Source: Archangium lansingense (GTDB lineage Bacteria > Myxococcota > Myxococcia > Myxococcales > Myxococcaceae). From it: a DNA stretch of 64,000 nucleotides. The stretch covers positions 1-64,000 of the forward strand of contig NZ_JAPNKA010000001.1 of NCBI RefSeq assembly GCF_026626635.1, in the 5' to 3' direction. The notes beneath the pieces are model-generated. The model had not been told where the DNA came from. It saw only the letters and a program-made list of their open reading frames with translations, and searched no databases. Positions 1 through 8,895 of the stretch are shown here, one piece after another (within the stretch, counting starts at the first letter, position 1; each line of letters starts with the position of its first letter). Both the position numbers and the translations under genes were made by a program.

Positions 1-435
1 CCTGTGCGCATCTTCCTGTCGATGATCGCGGTGCAGGTGGTGCTGCTGGGCGTGCTGTTCTGGCACAACTGGTACAACGCGCTGTTCGTCTTCCTGCTGC
101 CGATGTGCGTGTCGTTGTACGTGACGGCGTGGGCGACGTACTTCCACCACGTGGGGCTGGAGACGAAGGAGCACGCGGAGGCCTCGTACAACATCCTGCA
201 TCGGGGCTACAACCTGATGACGGGCAACCTGGGCTACCACACGGCGCACCACACCAAGCAGGGGTTGCACTGGTCGAAGCTGCCGCAGCTGCACGCGCAG
301 ATGGCGAAGGACATTCCGGCCACGCTCTACCGCCAGCCGGGCGTCCCCTTCGTGTGGAGCGGCTCGGAGGCCAAGCTGGAGCTGAGTGACGAGCAGGTGG
401 CGGCGCTCGGTCAGGCACGGCCCGCGGGTTCCTGA
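1..435 (+). CDS. Membrane fatty acid desaturase, C-terminal part (5' end outside window)
   Basis: The reading frame is open from base 1 to the TGA at 433-435, so only the last ~144 residues are present. They match the complete desaturase at 3659-4510 with only about eight differences over ~130 residues before the tails diverge. The fragment has two hydrophobic stretches and the third histidine box of membrane di-iron desaturases (HTAHH near residue 81). The first two boxes lie upstream of the window. The family inserts double bonds into acyl chains of membrane lipids using a di-iron centre at the cytoplasmic face. A strong hairpin terminator follows at 462-488. Family confidence is high; substrate and regiospecificity cannot be read. 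Confidence 0.85.
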   Translation, partial: PVRIFLSMIAVQVVLLGVLFWHNWYNALFVFLLPMCVSLYVTAWATYFHHVGLETKEHAEASYNILHRGYNLMTGNLGYHTAHHTKQGLHWSKLPQLHAQMAKDIPATLYRQPGVPFVWSGSEAKLELSDEQVAALGQARPAGS

Positions 436-461
436 GCCCTGACAGCTGAAGTGAAACACGG

Positions 462-488
462 AGGGGCTCGCGGCGTACGCGGGCCCCT
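462..488 (+). terminator. Rho-independent terminator after the partial desaturase
   Basis: An 11-bp stem (462-472 with 478-488, one G-T wobble) encloses a 5-nt loop and is followed by a T-rich run ending in TTTT at about 497. It lies 26 bp after the desaturase stop and faces the converging SPFH gene, so it probably ends both transcripts. Confidence 0.7.
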
Positions 489-512
489 TGTCGTTTTCGC
501 GCGACGCGTAGC

Positions 513-1832
513 TCAGTGCCCGGTGTCCAAGCCATGCCCATCCGCATGGCCGTTGCTCTGTCCGGTGCCATGGTCATCGGCGTGCCCGTTGCTCAGGCCG
601 AGCGTGCTCGGGCCAATCATCTTGGGCAGCATCTGGGCCAGCACGAGGGTGGAGAGCGCGGACTGCTCGCCGCCGCCGCTGCGCACGACGACAGGTCGGG
701 GCGCGTGGCGCATGAGGGACTCGGCGACCTTCAGCCGCCGCAGCGCGAGCTGGTACTGCAGCACGGCCCGGTTGTCCTGGTAGGACCTGCCCAGGTGTTG
801 CAGCCCGCGCGCCTCGTTCTCTGCCTCCTTGAGGGTGGCCCGGCCGCGCGCCTCGATTTCCCAGCGCACGCGTTGGGCCTCGGTCTCCTTCTCCTGGAGC
901 ATCCGCGCCACGTCCTCGCGGGCCTTGTTGGTGGCGGCGTTGACCTCGACGAGCCGGGCATCGCGCACCTTCTTGGCGCGCTCTATCTCCATGAGCAGGC
1001 TGTCGGCGCGCTGCTTGCGGGTGAGCTCCCAGCCGCGGGCGTAGGCCTCCAGCTCCTTGGCGACGCGCTCGCGGGTGGCGAGGTGTTGCTGGTACTGGTC
1101 GGGGAGCTGCACGTCGGGGATGTTCGCGCCGATGATGCGCACGCCGTAGCGAGACATCTGCTTGTTGAGGTACACCTGCATGTCGCCCACGTCGCTGCCG
1201 CGCAGGTCATAGGCGCGCTCGGTCTGTACCTGGCGGCTGCGCTGGCGGATGGCGTCCTGCACGGCGCTGCTGAGCACCATGTCGAAGTTGCTGGCGCCGA
1301 TGTTGCGCACGAAGGCGACAGGGTCCTCGATGCGGAACTTGAGGAAGAACTCGATGGACTTGAGTGGCACGTTCTCCTTGGTGGGGCAGGCCACCACGGG
1401 AGCGGTGTAGGGCACTTCCGTCGAGGTATCGACCACGGCCTCGACCTTGTCCCACGGCCACCAGAGGTAGTGCCGTCCGGGTGACAGCGTGCTGACGATC
1501 TCCCCGTAGCGCGAGAGGATGCCCGTGGTGCCCTGCTCTATCTCCACGATGGAGCCGCGCCACAGCCACAGCAGCGCGAGGGTGAGCGAGACGAAGGCGC
1601 CGAAGCCGGCCAGGGCGCGGACGAACCCGAGGTGGGCGAAGAGGGCCACGCCGGCCAGGTAGAACGCGAGGGCGGCGAGCACCAGCCAGCCATAGCGGCG
1701 CCGGTCCTTGGGGATGACAACGGGGACGACCTGTCCCTCCTCGCCCGAGCGCAGGAGGTGGCGGATGCGGCCCCAGGTGGCGACGGCCTCTTTGATCTTC
1801 GAGAACTCCTGATTCTTCACGGGGGTGCTCAC
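513..1832 (-). CDS. SPFH/band-7 (HflK/HflC/stomatin-like) membrane protein, second gene of pair
   Basis: This 439-aa protein has two adjacent transmembrane segments (about residues 50-92), then an SPFH domain (about 95-280) and a charged coiled coil (about 280-390) rich in E, R, K and A. The coding strand starts with GTG at 1832, overlapping the TGA of the upstream SPFH gene in a GTGA junction, with AGGAGG 6 nt upstream, so the start is secure. The C-terminal tail carries a short repeat, SNGHADDHG then SNGHADGHG. SPFH proteins form oligomeric rings or membrane microdomains that organise proteases, transporters or lipids. Both partners share a VVIPKD motif before the first membrane segment, so the two are paralogues and probably form a hetero-oligomer as HflK/HflC do. 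No FtsH or NfeD gene is adjacent. Confidence 0.85.
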   Translation of the reverse strand: MSTPVKNQEFSKIKEAVATWGRIRHLLRSGEEGQVVPVVIPKDRRRYGWLVLAALAFYLAGVALFAHLGFVRALAGFGAFVSLTLALLWLWRGSIVEIEQGTTGILSRYGEIVSTLSPGRHYLWWPWDKVEAVVDTSTEVPYTAPVVACPTKENVPLKSIEFFLKFRIEDPVAFVRNIGASNFDMVLSSAVQDAIRQRSRQVQTERAYDLRGSDVGDMQVYLNKQMSRYGVRIIGANIPDVQLPDQYQQHLATRERVAKELEAYARGWELTRKQRADSLLMEIERAKKVRDARLVEVNAATNKAREDVARMLQEKETEAQRVRWEIEARGRATLKEAENEARGLQHLGRSYQDNRAVLQYQLALRRLKVAESLMRHAPRPVVVRSGGGEQSALSTLVLAQMLPKMIGPSTLGLSNGHADDHGTGQSNGHADGHGLDTGH

Positions 1833-3346
1833 GCCGGACCTCCTGGAGCCGCATCGTCGACGTGGGCTCCCGCCACGACCTCCTGAATCTGCTGTTCACG
1901 CGCCTGGATGCGCGCCTGGATTTCGCGCGTTCGTGCGCGGATGCTCTGGATGTCGGCCTCGCTGTAGAGCGCCTGGTCGGTGATGCCGAGCATGTGCCGC
2001 GCGGTCTCCAGGTAGTCGATGCGCTGGTCCTCCTCCACGCCGATGTCGATGATTTGAGGCAGGTGCCCGGCGACGGACTCGAGCCGGTCGAGCACGTCCT
2101 GCTGGAAGCGGTATTGGAGGATTTCGGGGAAGGAGGCGCTGCTGACGGCGCGGATGTCGAGCGCCTGGGCCTCGAGGAGGGCGGCGTTGGCCTTGGCGGC
2201 GCTCTCGGCCTCGCTCAGGAGCTGGCGGGCGTAGGCGTTGGCGCGGTGGATCTCCTTCTCGCGGGCGGTGTCGATCTGCGCCTGGTAGGTGGCGATCTCC
2301 GCGCGGATGGCGGAGAGCTTCTCCTGGAGCGAGGCGAGCTCCTTGTTGAGGTCGCCCTCATCCTGCTCCTTGCGCAGCTTGAGCTCGTACTGCCAGGTGT
2401 AGGCCTCCTTGGCGACGCGGACCATCTCCGGCGCGGCCAGGTCCATGCGGTACTCCTGACTGGAGGGCTCTGCGTGGGTGATGTTGGCGTTGACGAAGCG
2501 CACCGCGGGGAGGAACTGTTGGTTGAGGCTCTCGAGCATCGCCTGGGTGCTCTCGCCAATGAGGTCGTAGATGTCCTCGGCCTTCTGCTCGTAGATGAGG
2601 GCGCGGGTGACCTCGCTGATGGCGTTCTGGAGCTTCTCGGAGAAGCCCTTGGCGCCGCCGAGGGCGAAGATGAACTGAGCGGGGTCCTCGATCTTGAACT
2701 GGAGGAACAGGTCCACCGAGGCGTTGACGCGCTCGGCGGTGGGGGCCTCGCGGATGGGAGCGTTGTAGGGGTACTCGCGCGTGGTGTTGATGATGTAGCT
2801 GACGCGCTTCCAGGGATTGAGCAGGGCTTTGCGGCCCGGCCCGGCAATCTCTTCCAGCTTGCCGAAGCGGGTGATGAGGGCCTGACAGCCGTCGGGCACG
2901 TGGACGAAGCTGTTGCGCCACAGATTGAAGGCCGCGTAGCCGAGCAGGACCAGCCAGTAGTGAGGCCCGAACAGCGCGGTGGTGAGGGTGCGCAGGCCGG
3001 GCAGGTTGTCATCGAGGGCCGCGGTCACTCCCGCGCTGAAGAGGCCGAGGATCGCGAGTCCGAGGACGATGGCGACCCAGAAGTAGGAGCGGTGGTCCTT
3101 GGGGATGACGACAGGGGAGATGACGTTGGTGTACTGGCCCGAGTCGGCGTCGCGCTGGGGGAAGCTGCGGTTGACGATCTCCGCGGAGTCCTCGAGCGCG
3201 GCGCTCATCTGCTCGATGCGGGTGCCGGCGGCTTCACCCCGCTCGCGGGCGGAGAGGAAGTCGGAGGCATCGATGCGGAACTGCTCTATCTCCTTGCTCC
3301 GCGCCATCCGCTGGACGGTGTCCAGGGTCTCCTGCCATTTGCCCAT
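1829..3346 (-). CDS. SPFH/band-7 membrane protein, first gene of pair
   Basis: This 505-aa protein starts at ATG 3346 with AGGGGGA about 6 nt upstream; an in-frame extension to 3400 has no good ribosome site. It has an N-terminal soluble segment, two membrane segments (about residues 80-100 and 125-145), an SPFH domain (about 150-340, with the hydrophobic strand VNASVDLFLQFKIEDP) and a long coiled coil (about 320-420). It shares architecture and the VVIPKD motif with the downstream gene and overlaps it by 4 nt, so the two are co-translated. The likely role is scaffolding in the inner membrane. The neighbouring desaturases suggest, but do not prove, a link to membrane lipid composition. Confidence 0.85.
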   Translation of the reverse strand: MGKWQETLDTVQRMARSKEIEQFRIDASDFLSARERGEAAGTRIEQMSAALEDSAEIVNRSFPQRDADSGQYTNVISPVVIPKDHRSYFWVAIVLGLAILGLFSAGVTAALDDNLPGLRTLTTALFGPHYWLVLLGYAAFNLWRNSFVHVPDGCQALITRFGKLEEIAGPGRKALLNPWKRVSYIINTTREYPYNAPIREAPTAERVNASVDLFLQFKIEDPAQFIFALGGAKGFSEKLQNAISEVTRALIYEQKAEDIYDLIGESTQAMLESLNQQFLPAVRFVNANITHAEPSSQEYRMDLAAPEMVRVAKEAYTWQYELKLRKEQDEGDLNKELASLQEKLSAIRAEIATYQAQIDTAREKEIHRANAYARQLLSEAESAAKANAALLEAQALDIRAVSSASFPEILQYRFQQDVLDRLESVAGHLPQIIDIGVEEDQRIDYLETARHMLGITDQALYSEADIQSIRARTREIQARIQAREQQIQEVVAGAHVDDAAPGGPA

Positions 3347-3658
3347 GCGCGTCCCCCTGCATTCGTCGCAGACGCGGAAGGTAGAGGCGCCATCGCACAT
3401 GAGCAGGGGACGGGAGGGAATAGCGCTGGTTGCTGAGCAGAGCGCCAGGAGAGCGTGGCCCTCTCAACAAGAGTCTCGTCCAGGAGGGTAGGACGTGGGC
3501 CTGGTGGGGTGAGGGCCTCACGCGGAGTGACTTTCATTGGGGAGCGTCTGGACTCCCGGTCGTGGCGTGGGCCGCCCACCAGGGAAGCGTTCGGCCCCAA
3601 TGACTCTCGGGGTATCCTGGCCAGCCCACCTCGCTGCTCTCATCTGTGTGAAAGACGT
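3347..3658. other. Divergent intergenic region
   Basis: These 312 bp separate the SPFH operon (minus) from the complete desaturase gene (plus) and must hold the promoters of both. I see no convincing small gene or strong palindrome. Confidence 0.5.
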
Positions 3659-4510
3659 ATGACCTTGTTTCGGCACCCCGAGGATCGCATCCCCGTCCTG
3701 CTGTTCCTGTGCATGTTCGCGCTCGACGTGACGGTGTATTTCATGGCGAGCAGCTGGTGGCTGCCCATCCTCTGGTTCGGCCTTGGAATCATCCCCAAGG
3801 GGTGGATCAGCGCGTGGAACCACCACCATCAGCACCTGACGATGTTCCGTCACGCGCCGCTCAACCGGCTGTTGGAGGTGGTGTTCGGTTTCCAGACGGG
3901 AATCACGTCACACGCGTGGTTCCTGCACCACGTGGTGGGTCACCACATCAACTACCTGGACCAGGAGAAGGACGAGTCGCGGTGGAAGCGCACCGACGGC
4001 ACCAGCATGGGCGAGGTGGAGTACTCGCTGATGACGACGCTCACGGCCTACCCGAGGGCGTTCAAGGTGGGGCGCAAGCACCCCAAGGCGCTGCGCGTCT
4101 TCCTGTCGATGATTGCGGTGCAGGTGGTGCTGCTGGGCCTGCTGTTCTGGCACAACTGGTACAACGCGCTGTTCGTGTTCCTGCTGCCGATGTGCGTGTC
4201 ATTGTACGTGACGGCGTGGGCGACGTACTTCCACCACATGGGGCTGGAGACGAAGGAGCACGCCGAGGCCTCGTACAACATCCTTCACCGGGGCTACAAC
4301 CTGCTGACGGGAAACCTGGGCTACCACACGGCGCATCACACCAAGCACGGGCTGCACTGGTCGAAGCTGCCGGCGCTGCACGCGCAGATGGCGAAGGACA
4401 TTCCCGCCACGCTCTACCGCCAGCCGGGCATCCCCTTCGTGTGGAGCGGCTCGGAAGCGAAGCTGGCGCTGAGTGACGAGCAGGTGGAGTCACTCGCCCG
4501 TCCGGGGTGA
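3659..4510 (+). CDS. Membrane fatty acid desaturase
   Basis: This 283-aa integral membrane protein has all three histidine clusters of the FA_desaturase superfamily: HHHQH near residue 56, HHVVGHH near residue 90 and HTAHH near residue 220. These ligate the di-iron centre that activates oxygen for acyl-chain desaturation. ATG 3659 is the first start that gives a family-length protein; longer in-frame versions read through low-complexity Arg-rich sequence. It is a close paralogue of the truncated gene at the window start, so the pair arose by recent duplication with the SPFH operon lying between the copies. It converges on epsB, with a shared hairpin at 4529-4551. The exact substrate is unknown. 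Confidence 0.88.
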   Translation: MTLFRHPEDRIPVLLFLCMFALDVTVYFMASSWWLPILWFGLGIIPKGWISAWNHHHQHLTMFRHAPLNRLLEVVFGFQTGITSHAWFLHHVVGHHINYLDQEKDESRWKRTDGTSMGEVEYSLMTTLTAYPRAFKVGRKHPKALRVFLSMIAVQVVLLGLLFWHNWYNALFVFLLPMCVSLYVTAWATYFHHMGLETKEHAEASYNILHRGYNLLTGNLGYHTAHHTKHGLHWSKLPALHAQMAKDIPATLYRQPGIPFVWSGSEAKLALSDEQVESLARPG

Positions 4511-4528
4511 GCCGCGGGGCGCGAGGGC

Positions 4529-4551
4529 GAGCGGCGTGCTGGACGCCGCTC
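4529..4551. terminator. Bidirectional hairpin terminator between desaturase and epsB
   Basis: A perfect 9-bp stem (GAGCGGCGT / ACGCCGCTC) with a 5-nt loop lies in the 39-bp gap between two convergent genes and overlaps the last two bases of the epsB stop codon. No T-run follows, so a bidirectional role is inferred from position. Confidence 0.55.
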
Positions 4552-7294
4552 ACTGCTGGGCGATGGTCAGGTCCAGCACGGTGATGGACCAGGGCGGCAG
4601 GAGCACCTGCATGCTGCTGCCCGCCTGGAAGAAGGACTTGCGCTCGGCGAAGCCCGAGGGCTCGCCCGAGTAGCCCATCACCCGAGCGTTGGTCACGTTG
4701 CCGCAACCCTTGAACTCCACCTGGGTGCTGCGGGCCGCGTCCGGCTCCAGGTTGAGGGCGATGGCCACCACGCGCTTGCCGTCATCGCTGCGCGAGGCGA
4801 ACAGCGACATTCCCTGCGAGTCCGAGGCCTTGTCGAACTTCGCGGGCACGAAGTTGTCCTGGAAGCGCCCACCCTTGCCGTCGAAGTTACGGAAGGCGCG
4901 GAAGGCCCAGAAGGTGGGGCTGCGGCTGGGCGGGTAGGTGAAGAGGAAGGCCGAGGTGAGGTTGTACTCGGCGAAGCGCCCCAGGGCCTCGGCCTGCGCG
5001 AGGCCTCCGCTCATGTGCCCCGTGGCGCCGAAGTTGTACTCGCCGATGGAGAGGCCGCGGCCCGGGTAGTTCTCCGCCACCCAGCGCTTCATGCGCGGGA
5101 TGAGCTCGACGGAGTCGTCTATCCACGACTCGTCCTTGTACTTCGGGTCCCACAGCGCGCGCGTGGAGCGGATGCGCCGCGCCGAGGTGTCCGGGTCCGT
5201 CTCGCCCCGCTCCTCGAAGCCGATGCCATTGCCCTGCGGGTAGAAGTGCAGATCCACCACGTCGAGGATGCGCACGCCGGTCTGCTTCTCGTGCTCGGCG
5301 AGCTTCTTCAGGTACCAGGGCAGCAGCGCCACATTGCCGTGGGCCTTGCGGTCCTTCTTGTTGCCACCGGGCGCCACGTCCGCCGCCGAGTTGAAGTAGT
5401 TCGTCCAGCCCCACTCGGCGGGGCCCGCGATGATGGCCTCGGGGTCCGCATGGCGGATGGCGGTGCCGTAGGCGATGGAGCGCTCGATCAGCTCGTCGTA
5501 GGTGACGGGGTCCGGGTGCACGTCCCGATGCGTGGTGTTCCAGAGCATCGGCTCGTTATCGAGGATGTACTGGTGCACGGTGCGGCCGCGCGTCTTGTCC
5601 TTCTCGCGGAGGGTGCGCACCCACTCGTTGATGAAGGAGGGCGGCGCCTCGACACTCGTCTGAGTGGGAGGCAGCGGCGAGAGGCCCTCACCGGAGCGGG
5701 AGATGCCGTTGCCGGCGTCCGTCACGTCCGGGTCCATCTTCTGCTGCTCGCCGAAGAGGGACTTCGGGAAGCCGACGGAAGTGGAGTCCTTGGCCACCCA
5801 GCCGAGCATGGGCACGGTGAGGGCGGACTGGAGCCCGCGCTGCTGATTGGCCTGGAGGAAGCTGTCGTAGGTGTACTGAGGGCTGGTGCCGAGGACGATG
5901 TTGCGGAAGAAGTAGTCGTTGGCCGTGTTCCAGACGTTGCCCAGCTTCCAGTTGTAGCGGGAGGTGGGGTTGCCGCCCCAGCGGCGCGCGGTGGCGCCCA
6001 GCTCCCACTGGTGGCTGTCTTTGAGCTCGCGCAGGTTGTTGAAGGCGATGCCGTAGATGAGCGGGCTGATGGGGTGACCGGGCTGCGTGCAGTCCACCAC
6101 CACCTTGGAGGACTTGGCGTCTCCGAGCGCAATACGGCCTCCGCCCACCGCGGACGCGTCCGGGGGCGCCTGCTGCGCAACGGCGGTGCTGGCGGTGATG
6201 AGCCGAGCCAGGCCCACCTGGTTCAGCTCCACCCAGTCCCTCTCCACCTTCTTGTGCGCGCGCACGACGAGCTGCGTGAAGGGCACCTTCTCCGGGTTGA
6301 GCTCGTCCATGGGGACGAACACCTGCGTCCACTCGCCCTCGCGCGCGGTGACGTACGTGTCCGACAGCCGCACGCGGGGGAAGAGCGTCTCACCCTCGGA
6401 GTCCAGCCGCAGCTCGAGGAAGTCTCCGAAGCCCGCGGGCGCCTTGTAGCGCAGCGCGACGCCGTCGTACTCGGCGGCCAGGCCCTTCTTGTGGAGAATC
6501 CAGCCGCCCAGGTTGGCCATGCGCAGCTTCGCCGGAGTGGCTCCCTTCAGCTCGCGCTCGGACCAGCCGCGGTCCTCCCAGCCCGGCTTCAGCCCGTTGT
6601 CATAGGCCAGCTCCACGGGCTCGACGAGGGCGCGGGGGGCCTCGCCCGGCTGCAGGGCCTGCATCGCCAGAGGCGTGCCCTCGGCGGGCGTCATGCCACC
6701 GGGGGCGGTGAGGCCCACCTGATCCATCTCCACCCAGTCGTTGCCCACCTTCTTGTAGGCGCGGATGACGAGCCGGCTGAAGGGCACCTTCTCCGGGTTG
6801 AGGTGCTCGAAGGGGATGAAGAGCTGAACCCACTCGCCCTCGCGGCGCGCCACGTGGCTTCCGTCCACGCGCACGCGGGGGAAGAGCGTCTCGCCCTCGG
6901 AGTCCAGCCGCACCTCGAGGAACTCACCGAAGCTCGCGGGGGCCTTGTAGCGCAGCGCCAGTCCGCCGAAGTCGCCCTGGATGCCCTTCTTGTGCAGCAT
7001 GAAGCCGCCCAGGTTGGCCAGGCGCATCTTCGCGGTGCCCGGGTGCTTGGAGTCTCTCTCGGACCAGCCCTCGTCCTTCCAACCCGGCTGGAGGCCGCCG
7101 GCCCAGGCCGCCTCGGTGAGCGGGGGAATGTTGTAGACGCCCGAGGGCGAGACCGCCGTGGCGGGAGTGGCCGCCTGGGAGGTGTTCTGCTTGCAGGACG
7201 TCAGCACGGGCGCGCACAGGTACACGCCGGCCAGCAGGGCCGCTCGAGCCCTCCTGCCACGCGCTGGTGCGCTGCTCCTGCTGGCCCCGCGCAT
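4550..7294 (-). CDS. epsB: EpsB-like secreted glycoside hydrolase (GH44-like) lipoprotein
   Basis: This 914-aa protein starts at ATG 7294, overlapping the upstream TGA (TGATG coupling). It has a lipoprotein signal (lipobox LTSC, Cys34). Two homologous modules of about 140-150 residues follow (about 65-205 and 225-370), sharing motifs such as LANLGG/MANLGG, RLDSEGETLFPRVR and NPEKVPF; they look like carbohydrate-binding beta-sandwiches. The C-terminal ~500 residues resemble a (beta/alpha)8 endoglycanase of GH44 type. The candidate acid/base Glu is in NEPMLW near residue 580 and the nucleophile in GEYNFG near residue 750. M. xanthus EpsB is the glycosidase encoded in the EPS locus. The inferred job is to trim or release exopolysaccharide in the periplasm or at the outer membrane. 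GH family assignment is moderate confidence. Confidence 0.78.
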   Translation of the reverse strand: MRGASRSSAPARGRRARAALLAGVYLCAPVLTSCKQNTSQAATPATAVSPSGVYNIPPLTEAAWAGGLQPGWKDEGWSERDSKHPGTAKMRLANLGGFMLHKKGIQGDFGGLALRYKAPASFGEFLEVRLDSEGETLFPRVRVDGSHVARREGEWVQLFIPFEHLNPEKVPFSRLVIRAYKKVGNDWVEMDQVGLTAPGGMTPAEGTPLAMQALQPGEAPRALVEPVELAYDNGLKPGWEDRGWSERELKGATPAKLRMANLGGWILHKKGLAAEYDGVALRYKAPAGFGDFLELRLDSEGETLFPRVRLSDTYVTAREGEWTQVFVPMDELNPEKVPFTQLVVRAHKKVERDWVELNQVGLARLITASTAVAQQAPPDASAVGGGRIALGDAKSSKVVVDCTQPGHPISPLIYGIAFNNLRELKDSHQWELGATARRWGGNPTSRYNWKLGNVWNTANDYFFRNIVLGTSPQYTYDSFLQANQQRGLQSALTVPMLGWVAKDSTSVGFPKSLFGEQQKMDPDVTDAGNGISRSGEGLSPLPPTQTSVEAPPSFINEWVRTLREKDKTRGRTVHQYILDNEPMLWNTTHRDVHPDPVTYDELIERSIAYGTAIRHADPEAIIAGPAEWGWTNYFNSAADVAPGGNKKDRKAHGNVALLPWYLKKLAEHEKQTGVRILDVVDLHFYPQGNGIGFEERGETDPDTSARRIRSTRALWDPKYKDESWIDDSVELIPRMKRWVAENYPGRGLSIGEYNFGATGHMSGGLAQAEALGRFAEYNLTSAFLFTYPPSRSPTFWAFRAFRNFDGKGGRFQDNFVPAKFDKASDSQGMSLFASRSDDGKRVVAIALNLEPDAARSTQVEFKGCGNVTNARVMGYSGEPSGFAERKSFFQAGSSMQVLLPPWSITVLDLTIAQQ

Positions 7295-8895
7295 CACTCG
7301 CCGTCCACGTCCTTGCGGGGGATGATGCGCGCGGGGATGCCCACCGCCACGCTGTCCGGGGGGATGTCCTGGAGCACCACCGCATTGGCGCCGATGCGCG
7401 AGCGGGCGCCCACGGTGATGGGGCCGAGGATGCGCGCGCCGGCACCCACCCACACGTCATCCTCGATGACGGGGTAGCCGTCGTCCTTGGCGGTGCCCAC
7501 GGTGTTGTTGCCGTAGAAGCGCACGCGGTTGCCCACCTTCGCGTCGCCGCCCACCACGGTGCCCAGGCTGTGGACGAAGTACACGCCGCTGCCCAGCTCC
7601 ACGTCCTTGCCGATTTCGACGCCCAGCACCGCCGTCTGTGCCACGCGCAGCGCGTGGTTGCCGAGCGGGATGCCCAGCCCGCGCGCCGCCTCGCGCAGCC
7701 GCTGCAGCGCCAGCACCCGATAGCCGTCCGAGGTGAGCACCATGGCGGCCACGGCCTTCACTCCAGGCTGGCCGTACTCGGAGCTCGCCACCTGCACCGC
7801 GTCGTCCTTGAGGGCCTTTGCCAGCTTCAGCACCTGGCCGGGCTTGCCGCTGGTGAAGGCGAAGCGGGCCACGTGCCGAGCTGCCTTCGAGAGAGAGCCC
7901 GCCTCGGTGCGCGCGCCGCGCAGGTACTCCATGACGTAGCTCACCGAGGTGCCCGCGAAGGCCGCCTTCTGCAGCCCCACCTTGTCCGCCAGCCGCGCCC
8001 AGCCCATCACCACGTGCGTCACCGGACGGGTGGCCTCGGGCGCCATCACCACGGCGGCCAGCAGCGGCCGGGCCAGCGGGTTCATCTCGAAGAGGTAGCG
8101 CCAGGGGCTCACCTGCGGCACGTCCGGGTGCTTGGCCGCCACGCGTATGTCGAAGACGCCGTAACGGTTCGCCCGCTTCAGCCACTTCTCGAAGCTGGTG
8201 TGATCCGAGCCGTGCAGCACGTACGCCTCGGTGCAGAACTCGAAGCGGCAGCCGGCCTTCTCCAGGCGCAAGCCCAGCTCGATGTCCTCGGACTGGCCCA
8301 GGCTCTTGTCGAAGCCGCCGGCGGCTACGTAGTCCTCGCGGCGGAACGAGACGTTGCCGGTGAAGAGCTGCCAGCCGTGAGCGCGCCGCTTGGGGCCGCT
8401 CATGCTCGCGGCGATGCGGTTGTTGAGCCACGCGTACCACCGCTCGAAGAGCGGCATGTTGGAGATGGCCGGGTCCGGGCGGATGCTGCCGATGACGACG
8501 TTGCGCGAGCCGCGCGGGTGACGCGCCAGGTGCTTCGCGAGGAAGTCCTCGGCCACCTGCATGTCGTCGTCGGTGATGAGCACCACCTCGCCGCGCGCCG
8601 CGATCACGCCGCGGTGACGGGCCGCCGCCGCTCCAGCGTTGGCCTGAGTCTCCACGCGCAGCGAGAAGGGCAGCGTCAGCTTCTCCAGGTGGGGCGCCGC
8701 CGGCTCGCGCGAGCCGTCATCCACCACCACCACCTCGAAGTCCGAGGCGGGCAGTGTCTGCCGGGCGAACTGCCCCAGCAGGCGTTGGATGAGGTCCACG
8801 CGGTTGTAGGTGGCAACGACGACGCTCAGCCGCGGGCGCAAGGCCACGGGCCGAGGTGGAACGGCGGCGCCAGAGGCGCCGTTGGCTGCGCTCAT
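7294..8895 (-). CDS. Fused GT2 glycosyltransferase / serine O-acetyltransferase-like protein (EpsD/EpsC-like)
   Basis: This 533-aa protein starts at ATG 8895 inside the TGA of the preceding gene (ATGA). Residues ~20-330 are a GT-A fold family 2 glycosyltransferase with SVVVATYNR, VVDDGS, the DDD metal motif and SEDIELGLRL. Residues ~420-530 form a left-handed beta-helix of hexapeptide repeats as in serine acetyltransferases, with the candidate catalytic His in YFVHSLGTVVGG. The probable role is sugar transfer onto the EPS repeat unit plus O-acetylation, at the cytoplasmic side of the inner membrane. In M. xanthus EpsD (GT) and EpsC (acetyltransferase) are separate as far as I recall, so the fusion is notable. 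The frame is continuous with no internal start near the junction. Confidence 0.82.
   Translation of the reverse strand: MSAANGASGAAVPPRPVALRPRLSVVVATYNRVDLIQRLLGQFARQTLPASDFEVVVVDDGSREPAAPHLEKLTLPFSLRVETQANAGAAAARHRGVIAARGEVVLITDDDMQVAEDFLAKHLARHPRGSRNVVIGSIRPDPAISNMPLFERWYAWLNNRIAASMSGPKRRAHGWQLFTGNVSFRREDYVAAGGFDKSLGQSEDIELGLRLEKAGCRFEFCTEAYVLHGSDHTSFEKWLKRANRYGVFDIRVAAKHPDVPQVSPWRYLFEMNPLARPLLAAVVMAPEATRPVTHVVMGWARLADKVGLQKAAFAGTSVSYVMEYLRGARTEAGSLSKAARHVARFAFTSGKPGQVLKLAKALKDDAVQVASSEYGQPGVKAVAAMVLTSDGYRVLALQRLREAARGLGIPLGNHALRVAQTAVLGVEIGKDVELGSGVYFVHSLGTVVGGDAKVGNRVRFYGNNTVGTAKDDGYPVIEDDVWVGAGARILGPITVGARSRIGANAVVLQDIPPDSVAVGIPARIIPRKDVDGE

Noticed and set aside
5015..7477. Long plus-strand open frame opposite epsB and the GT/acetyltransferase gene
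   Set aside because: It is the antisense shadow of a high-GC coding strand; the minus strand shows lipobox, catalytic motifs and coupled starts while the plus-strand translation is low-complexity H/R/A/V sequence.
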